A stretch of DNA of 64,000 nucleotides. Origin: Halobacteriales archaeon YIM A00013. Its GTDB lineage: Archaea; Halobacteriota; Halobacteria; Halobacteriales; Haloarculaceae. Positions 42,643 to 51,843 of this stretch are shown here, piece after piece (position 1 is the first letter of the stretch; each line of letters starts with the position of its first letter). A program made the position numbers and the translations under genes. Below the pieces are notes generated by a model. It made no database searches, was not told the origin of the DNA, and worked only from the letters and a program-made list of their open reading frames with translations. The stretch spans positions 310,001 through 374,000 of the forward strand of contig JAKCFM010000002.1 in the NCBI GenBank assembly GCA_025041195.1. Reading direction: 5' to 3'.

Positions 42643-43994
42643 CGTCTGTGTCGGACAGCAGAGACTCGCTCTCTGATCGCCGCCACTATCGCAGTGAGAC
42701 GATCCGACAGCCACGCCGGCAGTTGTTTGGCACAGCTCCCACCAAGCCGGTTACGAACAGTTCCAACCATTCCGTTTGGAACGTATAGAACAAATAGGAC
42801 GAAAACGATTCCCACGTATAGCGGCGCGTGTCCATTCAGGAACGTCTCTACGAGTTCGCCGACGGTCATGCCACCGATGAGAGCGGTTTCCATCGCGGGT
42901 TGACCGAGCGAATCCCTGAGAAACACCAACAATCCACCACCGCTGCCTGATTTCGAGAGAAACTCGCGGAGCCCTTCGTCGAACAACCGCCCGTAGAGCG
43001 GCCCAGCGAGCGTCCCAAAGCCGCCAATGATGCTTGCGAGCAGCGCATCACCAGTGACAAGAAAGTAGTATCCGTTCTCTGGAGTTACCGATCGACGGAA
43101 TCCGGCGAACAGTCCGCCCGCGACACCAGCGAAAAAGGCAGAGATCGAGAACGTCCCGAGCTTGTAGTAGAAGGTGTTGTAACCGATCGCTCGCGCACGG
43201 GCTTCGTTCTCACGGATGGCGATCATCACGCGACCGAACGGCGAGTGTATGATTCGTTGCATGGCAAGATAACAGATCACTACGACCATTCCGACCGCGT
43301 AGTAGGAGACGGTGGACGCACCGAGCGTGGAGCCAAAGAGATCGATCGGTTCGCCGGCGAGCTGTCCGATCGCTACCGAGAGCGAATCAACGCCAGGCAC
43401 ACCGATCCGAAACCCATCTGCGAGTCCAGTCACAGCAATCCCATCGCGTGGATTTGCGCCAAGATACTCCCAGTCGCGCATGAAGACGTACAACACCTGG
43501 GCGAATCCGAGCGTGATCATCGCAAAATACACACCCGTCAGTCGGAACGAGAAGGCCCCGATACCCAGTGCCAACACTGCAGCGAGCACGCCCGCGAGCA
43601 CGAGCAAGCAGACGAACGGCGTCTCAGGAGCCAGCAGTGGCACCTTTCCGTTGGCGACGAGCACGACGAAGTATGCCCCCGTGCCGTAGAAGGCGGCGTG
43701 GCCAAAGGAGAGATAGCCGGTATAGCCAGAGATGAAATCGAATGACATGGCGAACAGCCCGAAATACAGCACGGCCACCATCGTCTCAACACGCGGCAAC
43801 AGCGCCACCATCCCGGTGGCGTCACCCCCGTTCGTCAACACGTGGTACACCGCAGGATAGATGGCGAGTGCACCGAGAACGAGCAGATGAACCAGGTGAT
43901 CACGGGCGTACGCACGGGAACGCGTGGCAATGGCCGCTCGTGTCTCCGAATCGAACTCGATTCGAGATCCTGAACCGGCGTTGCTAATGACCAC
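42639..43994 (-). CDS. livM: Branched-chain amino acid-type ABC transporter permease, LivM-like
   Basis: This 451-residue membrane protein has about ten hydrophobic segments and the LivM-type block GFRRSVTPENGYYFLVTGDA, with the conserved region ASIIGGFGTLAGPLYGRL. I chose GTG 43994, just inside the end of livH, because homology begins soon after; the ATG at 44036 lies further inside livH. It pairs with LivH to form the import channel. It is the last gene of the five-gene minus-strand operon (receptor, two ATPases, two permeases). Confidence 0.88.
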   Translation of the reverse strand: MVISNAGSGSRIEFDSETRAAIATRSRAYARDHLVHLLVLGALAIYPAVYHVLTNGGDATGMVALLPRVETMVAVLYFGLFAMSFDFISGYTGYLSFGHAAFYGTGAYFVVLVANGKVPLLAPETPFVCLLVLAGVLAAVLALGIGAFSFRLTGVYFAMITLGFAQVLYVFMRDWEYLGANPRDGIAVTGLADGFRIGVPGVDSLSVAIGQLAGEPIDLFGSTLGASTVSYYAVGMVVVICYLAMQRIIHSPFGRVMIAIRENEARARAIGYNTFYYKLGTFSISAFFAGVAGGLFAGFRRSVTPENGYYFLVTGDALLASIIGGFGTLAGPLYGRLFDEGLREFLSKSGSGGGLLVFLRDSLGQPAMETALIGGMTVGELVETFLNGHAPLYVGIVFVLFVLYVPNGMVGTVRNRLGGSCAKQLPAWLSDRLTAIVAAIRERVSAVRHRR

Positions 43995-44994
43995 CCACCT
44001 CCGAAACACCGTACAATCCCTGTGGTTTGAGTGCAAGAACGATCACAAGAATGAGAAAGAGAAACATTTCTGGAAGCCCTGTAAACGTGATCGCTTCGTT
44101 GAACCACCACGTCGTAATCGCATCGACCATCCCAACGAGGACGCTCGCCACGACCGTGCCACGAACGGTCCCGAGACCACCGATGATAACCACCACAAAC
44201 GCTGGTAACAGCGTCTCTGCTGCGAGCGGGACGCTTGCTCCCCAGGCCTGATCCCATGCGAGTAACAAACCTGCCAGCCCGGCAAGCCCAGTACCGAGTG
44301 CAAAGATTACCGTGAACACTCGTCGAACGTTGATGCCCAGCGCACGGGCCATCTCAGCGTCCTGACTGCCAGCGCGAACGTAGAGTCCGTATCGAGTTTG
44401 CGTGAGAAATGCCCAGATAAAACCGACGGTGAGCAGTCCAAATCCGATCTGGAACAGTTCCAGACCGGGAAGCGAAGTGGGGCCGAGATCGTACGTCCGG
44501 CCAAGGATGGCCGGTTTCGTCGACAGTGCGGCTTGCCAGGAAGCAATCGGTTGAATGCCGTAGAACGACACCACAATTCGCGCCAGTTCATCGAGGATCA
44601 GCGCCAGTCCGAACGTGAGCAGGATCTGATAGAGCGGTGGCCGATCGTAGATTGGACGAATGAGCCCCCATTCGAGGACACCGCCTAGCAGTCCGAGGGC
44701 CCCGAATACGACGACCACGGCGAGGAAAAACCCGCCGAGCGCCACCGGATCGGTCGGCGATCCACCAACGATCAACACGAGCACCAGACCACCAAGATAC
44801 GCGCCGAACATCGTGAGCGATCCGTGTGCGAAATTTAACACACCCATGAGCCCGAAGACGAGCGTCAACCCGCTCGCAATCATCACATACAGGCTGGCTT
44901 TGGCCAGCCCGTCGAATAGCACGCTGACCAACGCTTCGGGTGTGAAAAACGAGGCCAGTGCGTCGGTATAGAGGAGCACACCCTGTTCGATCAT
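43984..44994 (-). CDS. livH: Branched-chain amino acid-type ABC transporter permease, LivH-like
   Basis: This 336-residue permease shows the LivH signature SLYVMIASGLTLVFGLMGVL NFAHGSL, and GLAGLLLAWDQAWGASVPLA followed by AFVVVIIGGLGTVRGT. About eight transmembrane segments are visible. It overlaps the livF stop by 4 nt upstream and livM downstream. Confidence 0.9.
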   Translation of the reverse strand: MIEQGVLLYTDALASFFTPEALVSVLFDGLAKASLYVMIASGLTLVFGLMGVLNFAHGSLTMFGAYLGGLVLVLIVGGSPTDPVALGGFFLAVVVVFGALGLLGGVLEWGLIRPIYDRPPLYQILLTFGLALILDELARIVVSFYGIQPIASWQAALSTKPAILGRTYDLGPTSLPGLELFQIGFGLLTVGFIWAFLTQTRYGLYVRAGSQDAEMARALGINVRRVFTVIFALGTGLAGLAGLLLAWDQAWGASVPLAAETLLPAFVVVIIGGLGTVRGTVVASVLVGMVDAITTWWFNEAITFTGLPEMFLFLILVIVLALKPQGLYGVSEVGGH

Positions 44995-45689
44995 GCCGAA
45001 ACGTACCTCCGAAATCGATCACTATCAGCGCTAAGCCCCGCCGTTGAGCCCGAATCAACAATTTTCCCGGTGTCTAGCACGTAGAATCGATCGGCCAGAT
45101 CGAGTGCGAGCCCCAGATTCTGTTCAACGAGCAGTATGGTCGACGACTCTGCCGCCCGAGCCAGCGCCCTCCCAACTCGCTCGACGATGAGCGGCGCAAG
45201 CCCTTCGGATGGCTCATCGATCAACAGCAGCTCGTTATCACCGATGAGTCCCCTGGCTACCGCGAGCATCTGCTGTTGGCCACCAGAAAGGTCGCCACCA
45301 TCGCGATCCTGGTGCTCCTGGAGGGCAGGAAACGTTTCGTAGGCGACCGAAAGCCCATCCGCCGTCTCAGTCGATGGGGGGAGCGCAACCCGGAGATTCT
45401 CCGCAACGGTGAGCTGATCGAAAATCCGTCGATCCTCGGGAATCCATCCGATTCCCGCCTGTGCAACTGCGTGAGTGTCGAGCCCAGTCAGCTCGCTCCC
45501 GTCGAAGGTGACACGACCTGATCGAGGCGGCGAGAGCTGGAGGATTGACCGGAGCGTCGTCGTTTTCCCAACGCCGTTTCGACCGACCAACGCAACGACC
45601 TCGCCCCGGTCGACGGAGAGAGAGACGCCCTCAAGGATGTGACTCTCCCCGTAGTAGGTGTGAATATCCCGAACCGTTAATAAACTCAT
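44991..45689 (-). CDS. livF: ABC transporter ATP-binding protein, LivF-like
   Basis: This 232-residue ATPase has Walker A GRNGVGKTTTL near residue 36, signature LSGGQQQMLAVARGL, Walker B LLLIDEPSEGLAP and the LivF-typical IHTYYGESHILEGVS start. It powers the LivHM channel together with LivG. It starts inside the livG stop (4-nt overlap) and ends inside the livH start. Confidence 0.92.
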   Translation of the reverse strand: MSLLTVRDIHTYYGESHILEGVSLSVDRGEVVALVGRNGVGKTTTLRSILQLSPPRSGRVTFDGSELTGLDTHAVAQAGIGWIPEDRRIFDQLTVAENLRVALPPSTETADGLSVAYETFPALQEHQDRDGGDLSGGQQQMLAVARGLIGDNELLLIDEPSEGLAPLIVERVGRALARAAESSTILLVEQNLGLALDLADRFYVLDTGKIVDSGSTAGLSADSDRFRRYVSA

Positions 45690-46471
45690 GCCGGCTCACC
45701 ACCGATGTCGAGATCGCCGCGCTCGTAGCCACCGAGATACGCCTGCTGTACCGTCTCATCACCACGGACGGCAGCCGGCTCGTCGTTTGCGATCACCTGG
45801 CCCTGATTGAGAACCACGACGCGATCGGAGACCGACATAACGATCTCCATGTTGTGTTCGATGAGCACCACGGCGTGATCGCTTGCGACGTCCTCGATTA
45901 ATCCGATGATATCATCGATTGACTCGGAGGAGACGCCGGCATTTGGCTCATCGAGCAACAAGACGTCGGGATTGCCGGCAAGCGCGATTGCGATTTCGAG
46001 CGCTCGTTTTTCACCGTGGCTGAGTGTTGCTGCTGGTTCCGTGGCCTGTCCAGCAAGGCCGACCCGCTCAAGGATCGTGTGGGCGGCCTCGACGTGCTCC
46101 TCGAACGCACCAACGTTGCGCCAGCAGTTGTGTGCATTCGCTCCCGCAGCCTGTTCTGCAATTCTGACGTTCTCAAGAACGGTGCTTGCCGCAAACACAG
46201 ACGTGAGCTGAAACGATCGGTGAACCCCGAACGAGGCAACCTGTTCGGGAGACGCTCCAGTGATATCGGTCCACGCTCCGTCACGCATGAGCGATATCGA
46301 TCCGCTGGTCGGCTGAAGCGTCCCCGTGAGCAGATTGAACAGGGTGGTTTTCCCCGCTCCGTTTGGCCCGATCACCGCACAACACTCCGATGAATCGAGC
46401 GCAAAGTCCACATCGTCGACGGCTGTGAGTCCGCCGAACCGTTTCGTGAGCCCCTCCGTTCTGAGAATCAT
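45686..46471 (-). CDS. livG: ABC transporter ATP-binding protein, LivG-like
   Basis: This 261-residue ATPase has Walker A GPNGAGKTTLFNLLTG, signature LSHGEKRALEIAIALA (SHGEK is the usual LivG form) and Walker B LLLDEPNAGVS. The N-terminus LTKRFGGLTAVDDVDF is typical of the family. It is coupled to the receptor gene by a 4-nt overlap. Confidence 0.92.
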   Translation of the reverse strand: MILRTEGLTKRFGGLTAVDDVDFALDSSECCAVIGPNGAGKTTLFNLLTGTLQPTSGSISLMRDGAWTDITGASPEQVASFGVHRSFQLTSVFAASTVLENVRIAEQAAGANAHNCWRNVGAFEEHVEAAHTILERVGLAGQATEPAATLSHGEKRALEIAIALAGNPDVLLLDEPNAGVSSESIDDIIGLIEDVASDHAVVLIEHNMEIVMSVSDRVVVLNQGQVIANDEPAAVRGDETVQQAYLGGYERGDLDIGGEPA

Positions 46472-47844
46472 CTGAGCGTACAGTCCATGGCGTCGGCGTC
46501 AGCCGGAATCGTCACGTTCGCAGCATCGATTCTTGCGACCGGCTCGCTCGGCTGGACGGACGCATCCCAGCTGTCGGCGACTGCGTCCCTCGTTGGCACC
46601 GGATCGGCGACCGTCATTTCCGAGCGGGCCTGGTTGTTGTACTCCTGGAACGTGTACCCATCTGGCCCTTTTGGCGTGTCAGCGACGGTCATTCCGCTGA
46701 GTGCATCGACGAGCGCATCGGGAGCCGTCCCAGACCGTTCCTCGACGGCCTGAACGATCGCCGACGCTGCGGTGAACGTTCCAGCGGTGAACAGATCGGG
46801 CACCACGCCGTACGTGTTGGTGTAGGTCTCCACGAACGAACTATTGATTTCGTTGTCGTACTGATTCCAGTGATACCGGGTAGTAAACGGCCCAAGTCGA
46901 GTTTCCTTCACGCTTGATTCTGTGAGCGACCCGAGCGACTTTTCGAGGGTGTTTCCAACGACCTGATTCGTAATCTGTGTCGCGAACCCACCGAACACGC
47001 GGTAGTCATAGCCGCCGTTGAGATACGCCGTGAACAGCTTTGGAAGCGTCGAAACGGTAAAACCGCCGACGATTCCCCCTGCCCCGGCCTGGGCGGCGTT
47101 GTCGAGCAGACCCTTCCACTCGGCGTACCCCTGAGGAACGAACTTCTCACCGACGATTTCGACACCCTCTGCCGCAAGCACCGTTCGATAGTTCTCCACG
47201 ACAGCGTGGCCAAACGAGTAATCGGCGCCGAACAGATACACCGCATTGACGTCCGTGTTGTTGGCGACGTACTGCCCGCCGCTGCGAGCGTCCATGGCCG
47301 TGTTCTCACTAGCACGAAACACGTTGGGGAGACAGGTCTCGGTGCTCGTCGTGACCGACGCAGACGCCGCCGGACCAATGAGCACCGGGATCGAAACTTG
47401 TTTGGCCACCGTTTTTATCACCTGGGTTGCCGAACTTGAGGAGGTACAGCCAAACAACACGTCGACATCCTCGTTCTGGACCAGCTGGGTGGCCACGGAC
47501 TGGGCCGTATCGGACTCGAACTTCGTATCTCGGACATGGAGATTGTACGTCGTCGATCCAACGTCGATCGAATGGGTGCCCGTGGTGGCTGATTCAATGG
47601 GATCCGTGTTTCCTTTATACGCCAGCCCAGCGTAAAATCCCCACAGCGCTTGCTCGCCGTAATACTTGAGATCGCCAGACACTGGCTGTAACACGCCAAT
47701 ATCCACCGATTCTGGACCACCACCGTCAGTTGTAGTGTCGGTATCACCCGATGAGTTTCCGCCAAGACAGCCAGCCAGACTCGCGACACCAACAGAGCCG
47801 ATCGTACCGAGCGTCTGTCTTCGTGTCATGTGATCGAATACCAT
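46468..47844 (-). CDS. livK: ABC transporter substrate-binding lipoprotein (Leu/Ile/Val-binding type)
   Basis: This 458-residue receptor is exported by the Tat route (MTRRQTLGTIGSVGVASLAG, twin Arg) and lipid-anchored at the lipobox Cys (LAGC), followed by an Asp/Thr-rich linker. The periplasmic-binding-protein type 1 fold is indicated by SVDIGVLQPVSGDLKYYGEQ, VDVLFGCTSSSSATQVI and YLFGADYSFGHAVVENYRTV. The ligand could be amino acids, amides or urea and is not determined. ATG 47829 is an alternative start. A TATA-like GATATATTAA lies ~40 nt upstream. It is the first gene of the operon. Confidence 0.88.
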   Translation of the reverse strand: MVFDHMTRRQTLGTIGSVGVASLAGCLGGNSSGDTDTTTDGGGPESVDIGVLQPVSGDLKYYGEQALWGFYAGLAYKGNTDPIESATTGTHSIDVGSTTYNLHVRDTKFESDTAQSVATQLVQNEDVDVLFGCTSSSSATQVIKTVAKQVSIPVLIGPAASASVTTSTETCLPNVFRASENTAMDARSGGQYVANNTDVNAVYLFGADYSFGHAVVENYRTVLAAEGVEIVGEKFVPQGYAEWKGLLDNAAQAGAGGIVGGFTVSTLPKLFTAYLNGGYDYRVFGGFATQITNQVVGNTLEKSLGSLTESSVKETRLGPFTTRYHWNQYDNEINSSFVETYTNTYGVVPDLFTAGTFTAASAIVQAVEERSGTAPDALVDALSGMTVADTPKGPDGYTFQEYNNQARSEMTVADPVPTRDAVADSWDASVQPSEPVARIDAANVTIPADADAMDCTLR

Positions 47845-47908
47845 TTCATTGTACTATGGGGAACGACCACAAAGTACAATGAGGTTAATATATCAACCCT
47901 GAATTCAA

Positions 47909-49393
47909 TCAGTCGTCTGTGGTGGGTTCGTCGATATGGTCACCGTCAGGACGCTCGGTGACGACGGCGTCCGTCCACCGACCACGACGGAACCAGAGCC
48001 CTGCGACGACAAGAATGAGGACGTTTGACAGCGCAATGGCGTACCAGACTCCCGTTGCACCAAGATCTAGCCACGTGACGAACAGATACGCAGGCGGCAC
48101 CCGAAAGCCAACCAGCGAGAGAATCGAGAGTCCCATTGCGGTTCGTGTCGAACCACTGCCGCGAAAACCACCTTGAATTACTCTAAAGCCCCCAAGAAAC
48201 ACGAATGTGAGCCCGACGATGCGAAGATACGCGGCACCTGAGCTGACGACCGCAGTTGATTCGGACCCCGAGATGAACACCGCCGTGATCGGTTCAGCAA
48301 ACCAGACTGAAACGATCGTCACGATCGAGAGCAGGCCAACGATCACCCCGAGCGCCATCGTAACGGCCGTCCGTGCCCGATCCGACTGACCAGCACCAAG
48401 GTTCTGTCCCACGACGGTTTCTGTCCCACGTGCCAATCCGAGGGCCGGAAGAAACACCAGCGACGTGAGCCGGTTGCCGATGCCATACGCGGCAACGGCT
48501 TCCTGGCTCGTGAGTGCAACGAGTGCGGTCAGTATCGTCACACCAAGCGCCCGCGTCGACTGCTCGATGCTTGCTGGCGCGCCGATACGAATGATCTTTG
48601 CGACCGTTGCCCGTTCGAGCAAGAAGTCGGATGGGGCGGGCGAGAGACCCACCCAGCCAACGAGCAATAGCCCAATCGCAACGACAGCGCCGAGACCCCG
48701 CGCCGTAATGGTGGCTATGGCGGCGCCCTGAACGCCGAAGCCGGCGAAGCCAGTCCACCCATAGAGCGTGGTCTGGAGCCCGGAAAGGCCGAGTGCCTCA
48801 AACAGCAGGTTGTCCTGAAATCCAAGGATCAACAGCGGATCGAGAACGACGTTCAAGGCGACGCCACCGGCCATGAGATACATCGGGGTTCGCGTATCAC
48901 CCCACCCCTGCAACAGCCCCTGGAAAATGTAGAAACTGAATACGAACGGAATGCCCAGGAAAATTGTCTGTGTGTACTCAACCGAAAGGAGATACTCCTC
49001 GGTCCCTTCAACCGCGCCGATCAGGCCGAGCAGTTCAGGGGTGAACAGATAGCCCACCGCAGAAAAAATGACCGACAGCCCCACGACAAAGGCGATCGTT
49101 TGTCCAGCCACATGATCGACCGTGTCGGTTTTTCCGGCGCCCTTGTTCTGTGCAACCAGCACGGTCCCCGCCACAGTGAATCCTGCCGCCATGCTGATCA
49201 CCAGAAACACGATTGCCCAGGAGAATGACAGCGCACTGACCGCTGCCTGGCCAAGCCGGCCGACCCAGAACGTATCGGCCAGATTGTACCCCACCTGCAT
49301 CAGATTCGTGAGGACGATCGGCAACGAAAGCGTGAGCAGGGGCTTCAACAGCGGGCCGTCCACTACGTCAACGGCACGATTCGATTTTGCCAT
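47909..49393 (-). CDS. MATE family efflux transporter
   Basis: This 494-residue membrane protein has 12 hydrophobic segments in two homologous halves: the first starts PLLKPLLTLSLPIVLTNLMQ VGYNLADTFWVG, the second FLLERATVAKIIRIGAPASI. It belongs to the NorM/DinF type of Na+- or H+-coupled drug and metabolite exporters. ATG 49393 is the start, just after a TTG. It is a single gene, separate from the liv operon by ~65 nt on the same strand. Confidence 0.9.
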   Translation of the reverse strand: MAKSNRAVDVVDGPLLKPLLTLSLPIVLTNLMQVGYNLADTFWVGRLGQAAVSALSFSWAIVFLVISMAAGFTVAGTVLVAQNKGAGKTDTVDHVAGQTIAFVVGLSVIFSAVGYLFTPELLGLIGAVEGTEEYLLSVEYTQTIFLGIPFVFSFYIFQGLLQGWGDTRTPMYLMAGGVALNVVLDPLLILGFQDNLLFEALGLSGLQTTLYGWTGFAGFGVQGAAIATITARGLGAVVAIGLLLVGWVGLSPAPSDFLLERATVAKIIRIGAPASIEQSTRALGVTILTALVALTSQEAVAAYGIGNRLTSLVFLPALGLARGTETVVGQNLGAGQSDRARTAVTMALGVIVGLLSIVTIVSVWFAEPITAVFISGSESTAVVSSGAAYLRIVGLTFVFLGGFRVIQGGFRGSGSTRTAMGLSILSLVGFRVPPAYLFVTWLDLGATGVWYAIALSNVLILVVAGLWFRRGRWTDAVVTERPDGDHIDEPTTDD

Positions 49394-49396
49394 CAA

Positions 49397-49789
49397 TCAA
49401 CAACCTCGGAGCGCAACGAACGGTCGGTGAGTCGCGATGGTCCACCAGTGCACAGAGATATCCACGTCAGTCATGATCCTACACTCTCACTGATCATGCA
49501 GGTCATGAAAATCCTTTCACATTTTATCGAGAGATGAGTGGCGTCACCCACCTGCACCGCCCCGGAATCGATCAGTACTACTGCGTGGAGAAGCCTCCAG
49601 ATTGATCGGACCATCCAGGAGCCGTTCGAAAGTTGTGATGCGGCGACCCACATAATTTTTTACTTATTATAATTAGTATATTATAACTTTTAGGTTACCC
49701 GAAAGTATATTGCTACCGATTACCAATCGTACAGTGGGTACTGGTAGTCGAATGCCAACTCCGAAATCGATCTCCGGGAGGAATAGCTG
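49397..49789. other. Intergenic region, promoters only
   Basis: No gene is supported. A run of A and T at 49655-49690 (TTACTTATTATAATTAGTAT) looks like a promoter for the plus-strand gene at 49790, with a leader of about 90 nt, or a bidirectional element. Confidence 0.4.
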
Positions 49790-50398
49790 ATGCATCGACG
49801 TGGACACATCGGTCTGACACTCCTCGGAATTTCCCCGGTTCTGTACGTACTGTTACCTGAAAAACCACTACTGGCGGTGCTTGCACTCGGCGTGTTCGTG
49901 ATCGAGCCGTTACCCGATTACGACAACCGGTTACGGTGGTTAGAGCACCGAAAAACGAGTCATTCACTGGTAATGGCAGCATTCGTCGGTGGAATCTGTA
50001 GTGGTCTGGGATGGGTACTTGGCCAACACATCACGCTACCGCTGGCGTCGTTGCTCTCGGCCGCGGCCGCACACGATCAGGCAATAATTGCCCAGTTAGC
50101 CGACCAGCTCGCACTGCTCGATCCAGCCACGATGTCGTTGATCGGTGGGACAATCGGTGCCGGAGGCGTCTTGTTGCATCTGTTGGCCGATGCCATGACG
50201 GTGAACGGAATCCAGCCGTTTCTTCCGTTTTCGCGGATTCGGGTCTCCTTTTCTTCGCTGTACTCGGACAATCCAATCGTTAACGTTGGACTATTGGTGC
50301 TTGGATGGCTGGCGGTACTTGTCGTGTCCATCCTTGCGACGCCGCTCAGTGATCTGGCGGCCCAGATCGGTGGATTCCTGTACAGCACCATCGGCTGA
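49790..50398 (+). CDS. Metal-dependent hydrolase-like membrane protein (YdjM family)
   Basis: This 202-residue membrane protein has the YdjM/LexA-regulated family pattern: H2 and H6 at the N-terminus, EPLPDYDNRLRWLEHRKTSH between the first segments, and LLHLLADAMTVNGIQPFLPF in the second half, where the conserved His and Asp probably bind metal. About five hydrophobic segments are visible. In bacteria the family is SOS-linked; in archaea its role is not known. Confidence 0.8.
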   Translation: MHRRGHIGLTLLGISPVLYVLLPEKPLLAVLALGVFVIEPLPDYDNRLRWLEHRKTSHSLVMAAFVGGICSGLGWVLGQHITLPLASLLSAAAAHDQAIIAQLADQLALLDPATMSLIGGTIGAGGVLLHLLADAMTVNGIQPFLPFSRIRVSFSSLYSDNPIVNVGLLVLGWLAVLVVSILATPLSDLAAQIGGFLYSTIG

Positions 50399-50399
50399 T

Positions 50400-51191
50400 T
50401 CACGTGATCCGTTCAGCGGTTTGTCGTACAGCAACGAATCTGAGACGCCGATAGTTCGCCGTCCATGTGCCATCGGAGTACTGTTCCGACCGGAGTCGGG
50501 TTTCGACGCCATCGACAACCGATGGCCGTTCTGTTGGTGGAACTGCGCCGAGCAGTTCATCGCCAAACATGTCCAGCCAGCGGGCAACGCCATTGTCTCC
50601 GCCCTCAAGAACGGTCGGTCGATCGAACAGCCACGCACCAGTGAGTTCAAACCCAGCAGTGCTCACGAGCGTCGCAAACTCCTCGATAGTCGGGAACGTC
50701 CACGGCAGTTCCATCGCATACCCCCTGCTTGCCAGTTCGGCCTGGGTTGCGCCACAGATTCCATGAACGTTCCCTGCGCCACCGAGCTCACCGACGAATC
50801 GTCCGCCACGTTCGAGGGCGGTCCAGACCGCACGGCAGACACGCTCGATGTCGTCCATCCAGTGGAGCGCGGCGTTTGAAAAGACGGCATCGAACTTCAT
50901 CGAAAACGGGAGGTGGTGGGCATCTGCGTGAGCGAACGAACACGCCGGCGCATTCGAGCGGGCCGTCCGAACCATCGAACGCGAGGCGTCGACGCCGATT
51001 GCCGCCGCAGCCCGTTCATCAATCGTGCGAGTGAGTTCGCCAGTTCCACATCCAAGATCGAGAATCCGCTCAGTCGGCTGTGGGTCAAGGAGATCGACGA
51101 CCGCCGTGCCGTGGCGAGCGACGAAATCGAACGCCTCGTCGTACTGCTGGGGATTCCAATCGTTCTCTCTGTCTGTGGTCGGTCCACTCAT
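50400..51191 (-). CDS. Class I SAM-dependent methyltransferase
   Basis: This 263-residue protein has a Rossmann methyltransferase domain: motif I ILDLGCGTGELT, motif II AIGVDASRSM, then ADAHHLPF and FDAVFSNAALHWM. It resembles trans-aconitate or malonyl-ACP methyltransferase-like proteins. The start is MSGPTTDRENDWN at 51191; an open frame continues upstream but is not similar to the family. It ends one base after the convergent YdjM-like gene. Confidence 0.87.
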   Translation of the reverse strand: MSGPTTDRENDWNPQQYDEAFDFVARHGTAVVDLLDPQPTERILDLGCGTGELTRTIDERAAAAIGVDASRSMVRTARSNAPACSFAHADAHHLPFSMKFDAVFSNAALHWMDDIERVCRAVWTALERGGRFVGELGGAGNVHGICGATQAELASRGYAMELPWTFPTIEEFATLVSTAGFELTGAWLFDRPTVLEGGDNGVARWLDMFGDELLGAVPPTERPSVVDGVETRLRSEQYSDGTWTANYRRLRFVAVRQTAERIT

Positions 51192-51282
51192 TCGCAACGC
51201 TTCAAGCGGATGATTGCTTATGGTTTGGATTGCGGAAACAGTTCGGCATCTCAGGCAACATCGCACACAGTATAAACAGTGC

Positions 51283-51777
51283 TTACAGTTCACGCGTGAG
51301 AAGGAGTTCAACTGCAGTTCCGGCCGGAAGCTCTGTGGCCTGTCGTTTCTGTTCTTTGAACTCGTGCGCCTCGTAGAACGCACGACCAACCGCGTTGTCT
51401 GCAAGCACTGCGAGCCAGACGTCATCATAGTCGGCACCCTGAAACCGCTCGAACAACCGTTCAAGCAGTGCTGAGCCGATCCCTTCGTTCCAGCGGTTGG
51501 GATGAACGTAGAGTGCGCTGACGACGGCCGCACACGGGCCATCCGAACTGGGACCACCGTCCACGAACCCGACAATCTCCCCAGCGTCGACCGCAACGAG
51601 AAACACTCTGTTGGCCGACTCGATGCGCGATTGAAGCGACGTTTCACTATACCAGGTCTTGACGGTCGTTTCGACGGCTGACTGGCCGAGTATTGCGTCA
51701 TAGGCGGCGTGCCAGCCCGCACGAGCGACAGTTTGTATCGATTCGAGATCAGCAGCCACGGCCGGACGGTACTCCAT
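51283..51777 (-). CDS. GNAT family N-acetyltransferase
   Basis: This 164-residue acetyltransferase has EYRPAVAADLESIQTVARAG as the first strand and helix, AAVVSALYVHPNRWNEGIGSAL LERLF as the acetyl-CoA-binding loop (R/Q-x-x-G-x-G/A), and the final motif AFYEAHEFKEQKRQ. The substrate is unknown. It stands alone between the methyltransferase and a secreted protein gene. Confidence 0.88.
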   Translation of the reverse strand: MEYRPAVAADLESIQTVARAGWHAAYDAILGQSAVETTVKTWYSETSLQSRIESANRVFLVAVDAGEIVGFVDGGPSSDGPCAAVVSALYVHPNRWNEGIGSALLERLFERFQGADYDDVWLAVLADNAVGRAFYEAHEFKEQKRQATELPAGTAVELLLTREL

Positions 51778-51843
51778 GGGCGGAACTCGAAGCAGCTGTC
51801 AAAAACCCTTGCGGGGACGGTGACAATTTCATCAACTAGCAGA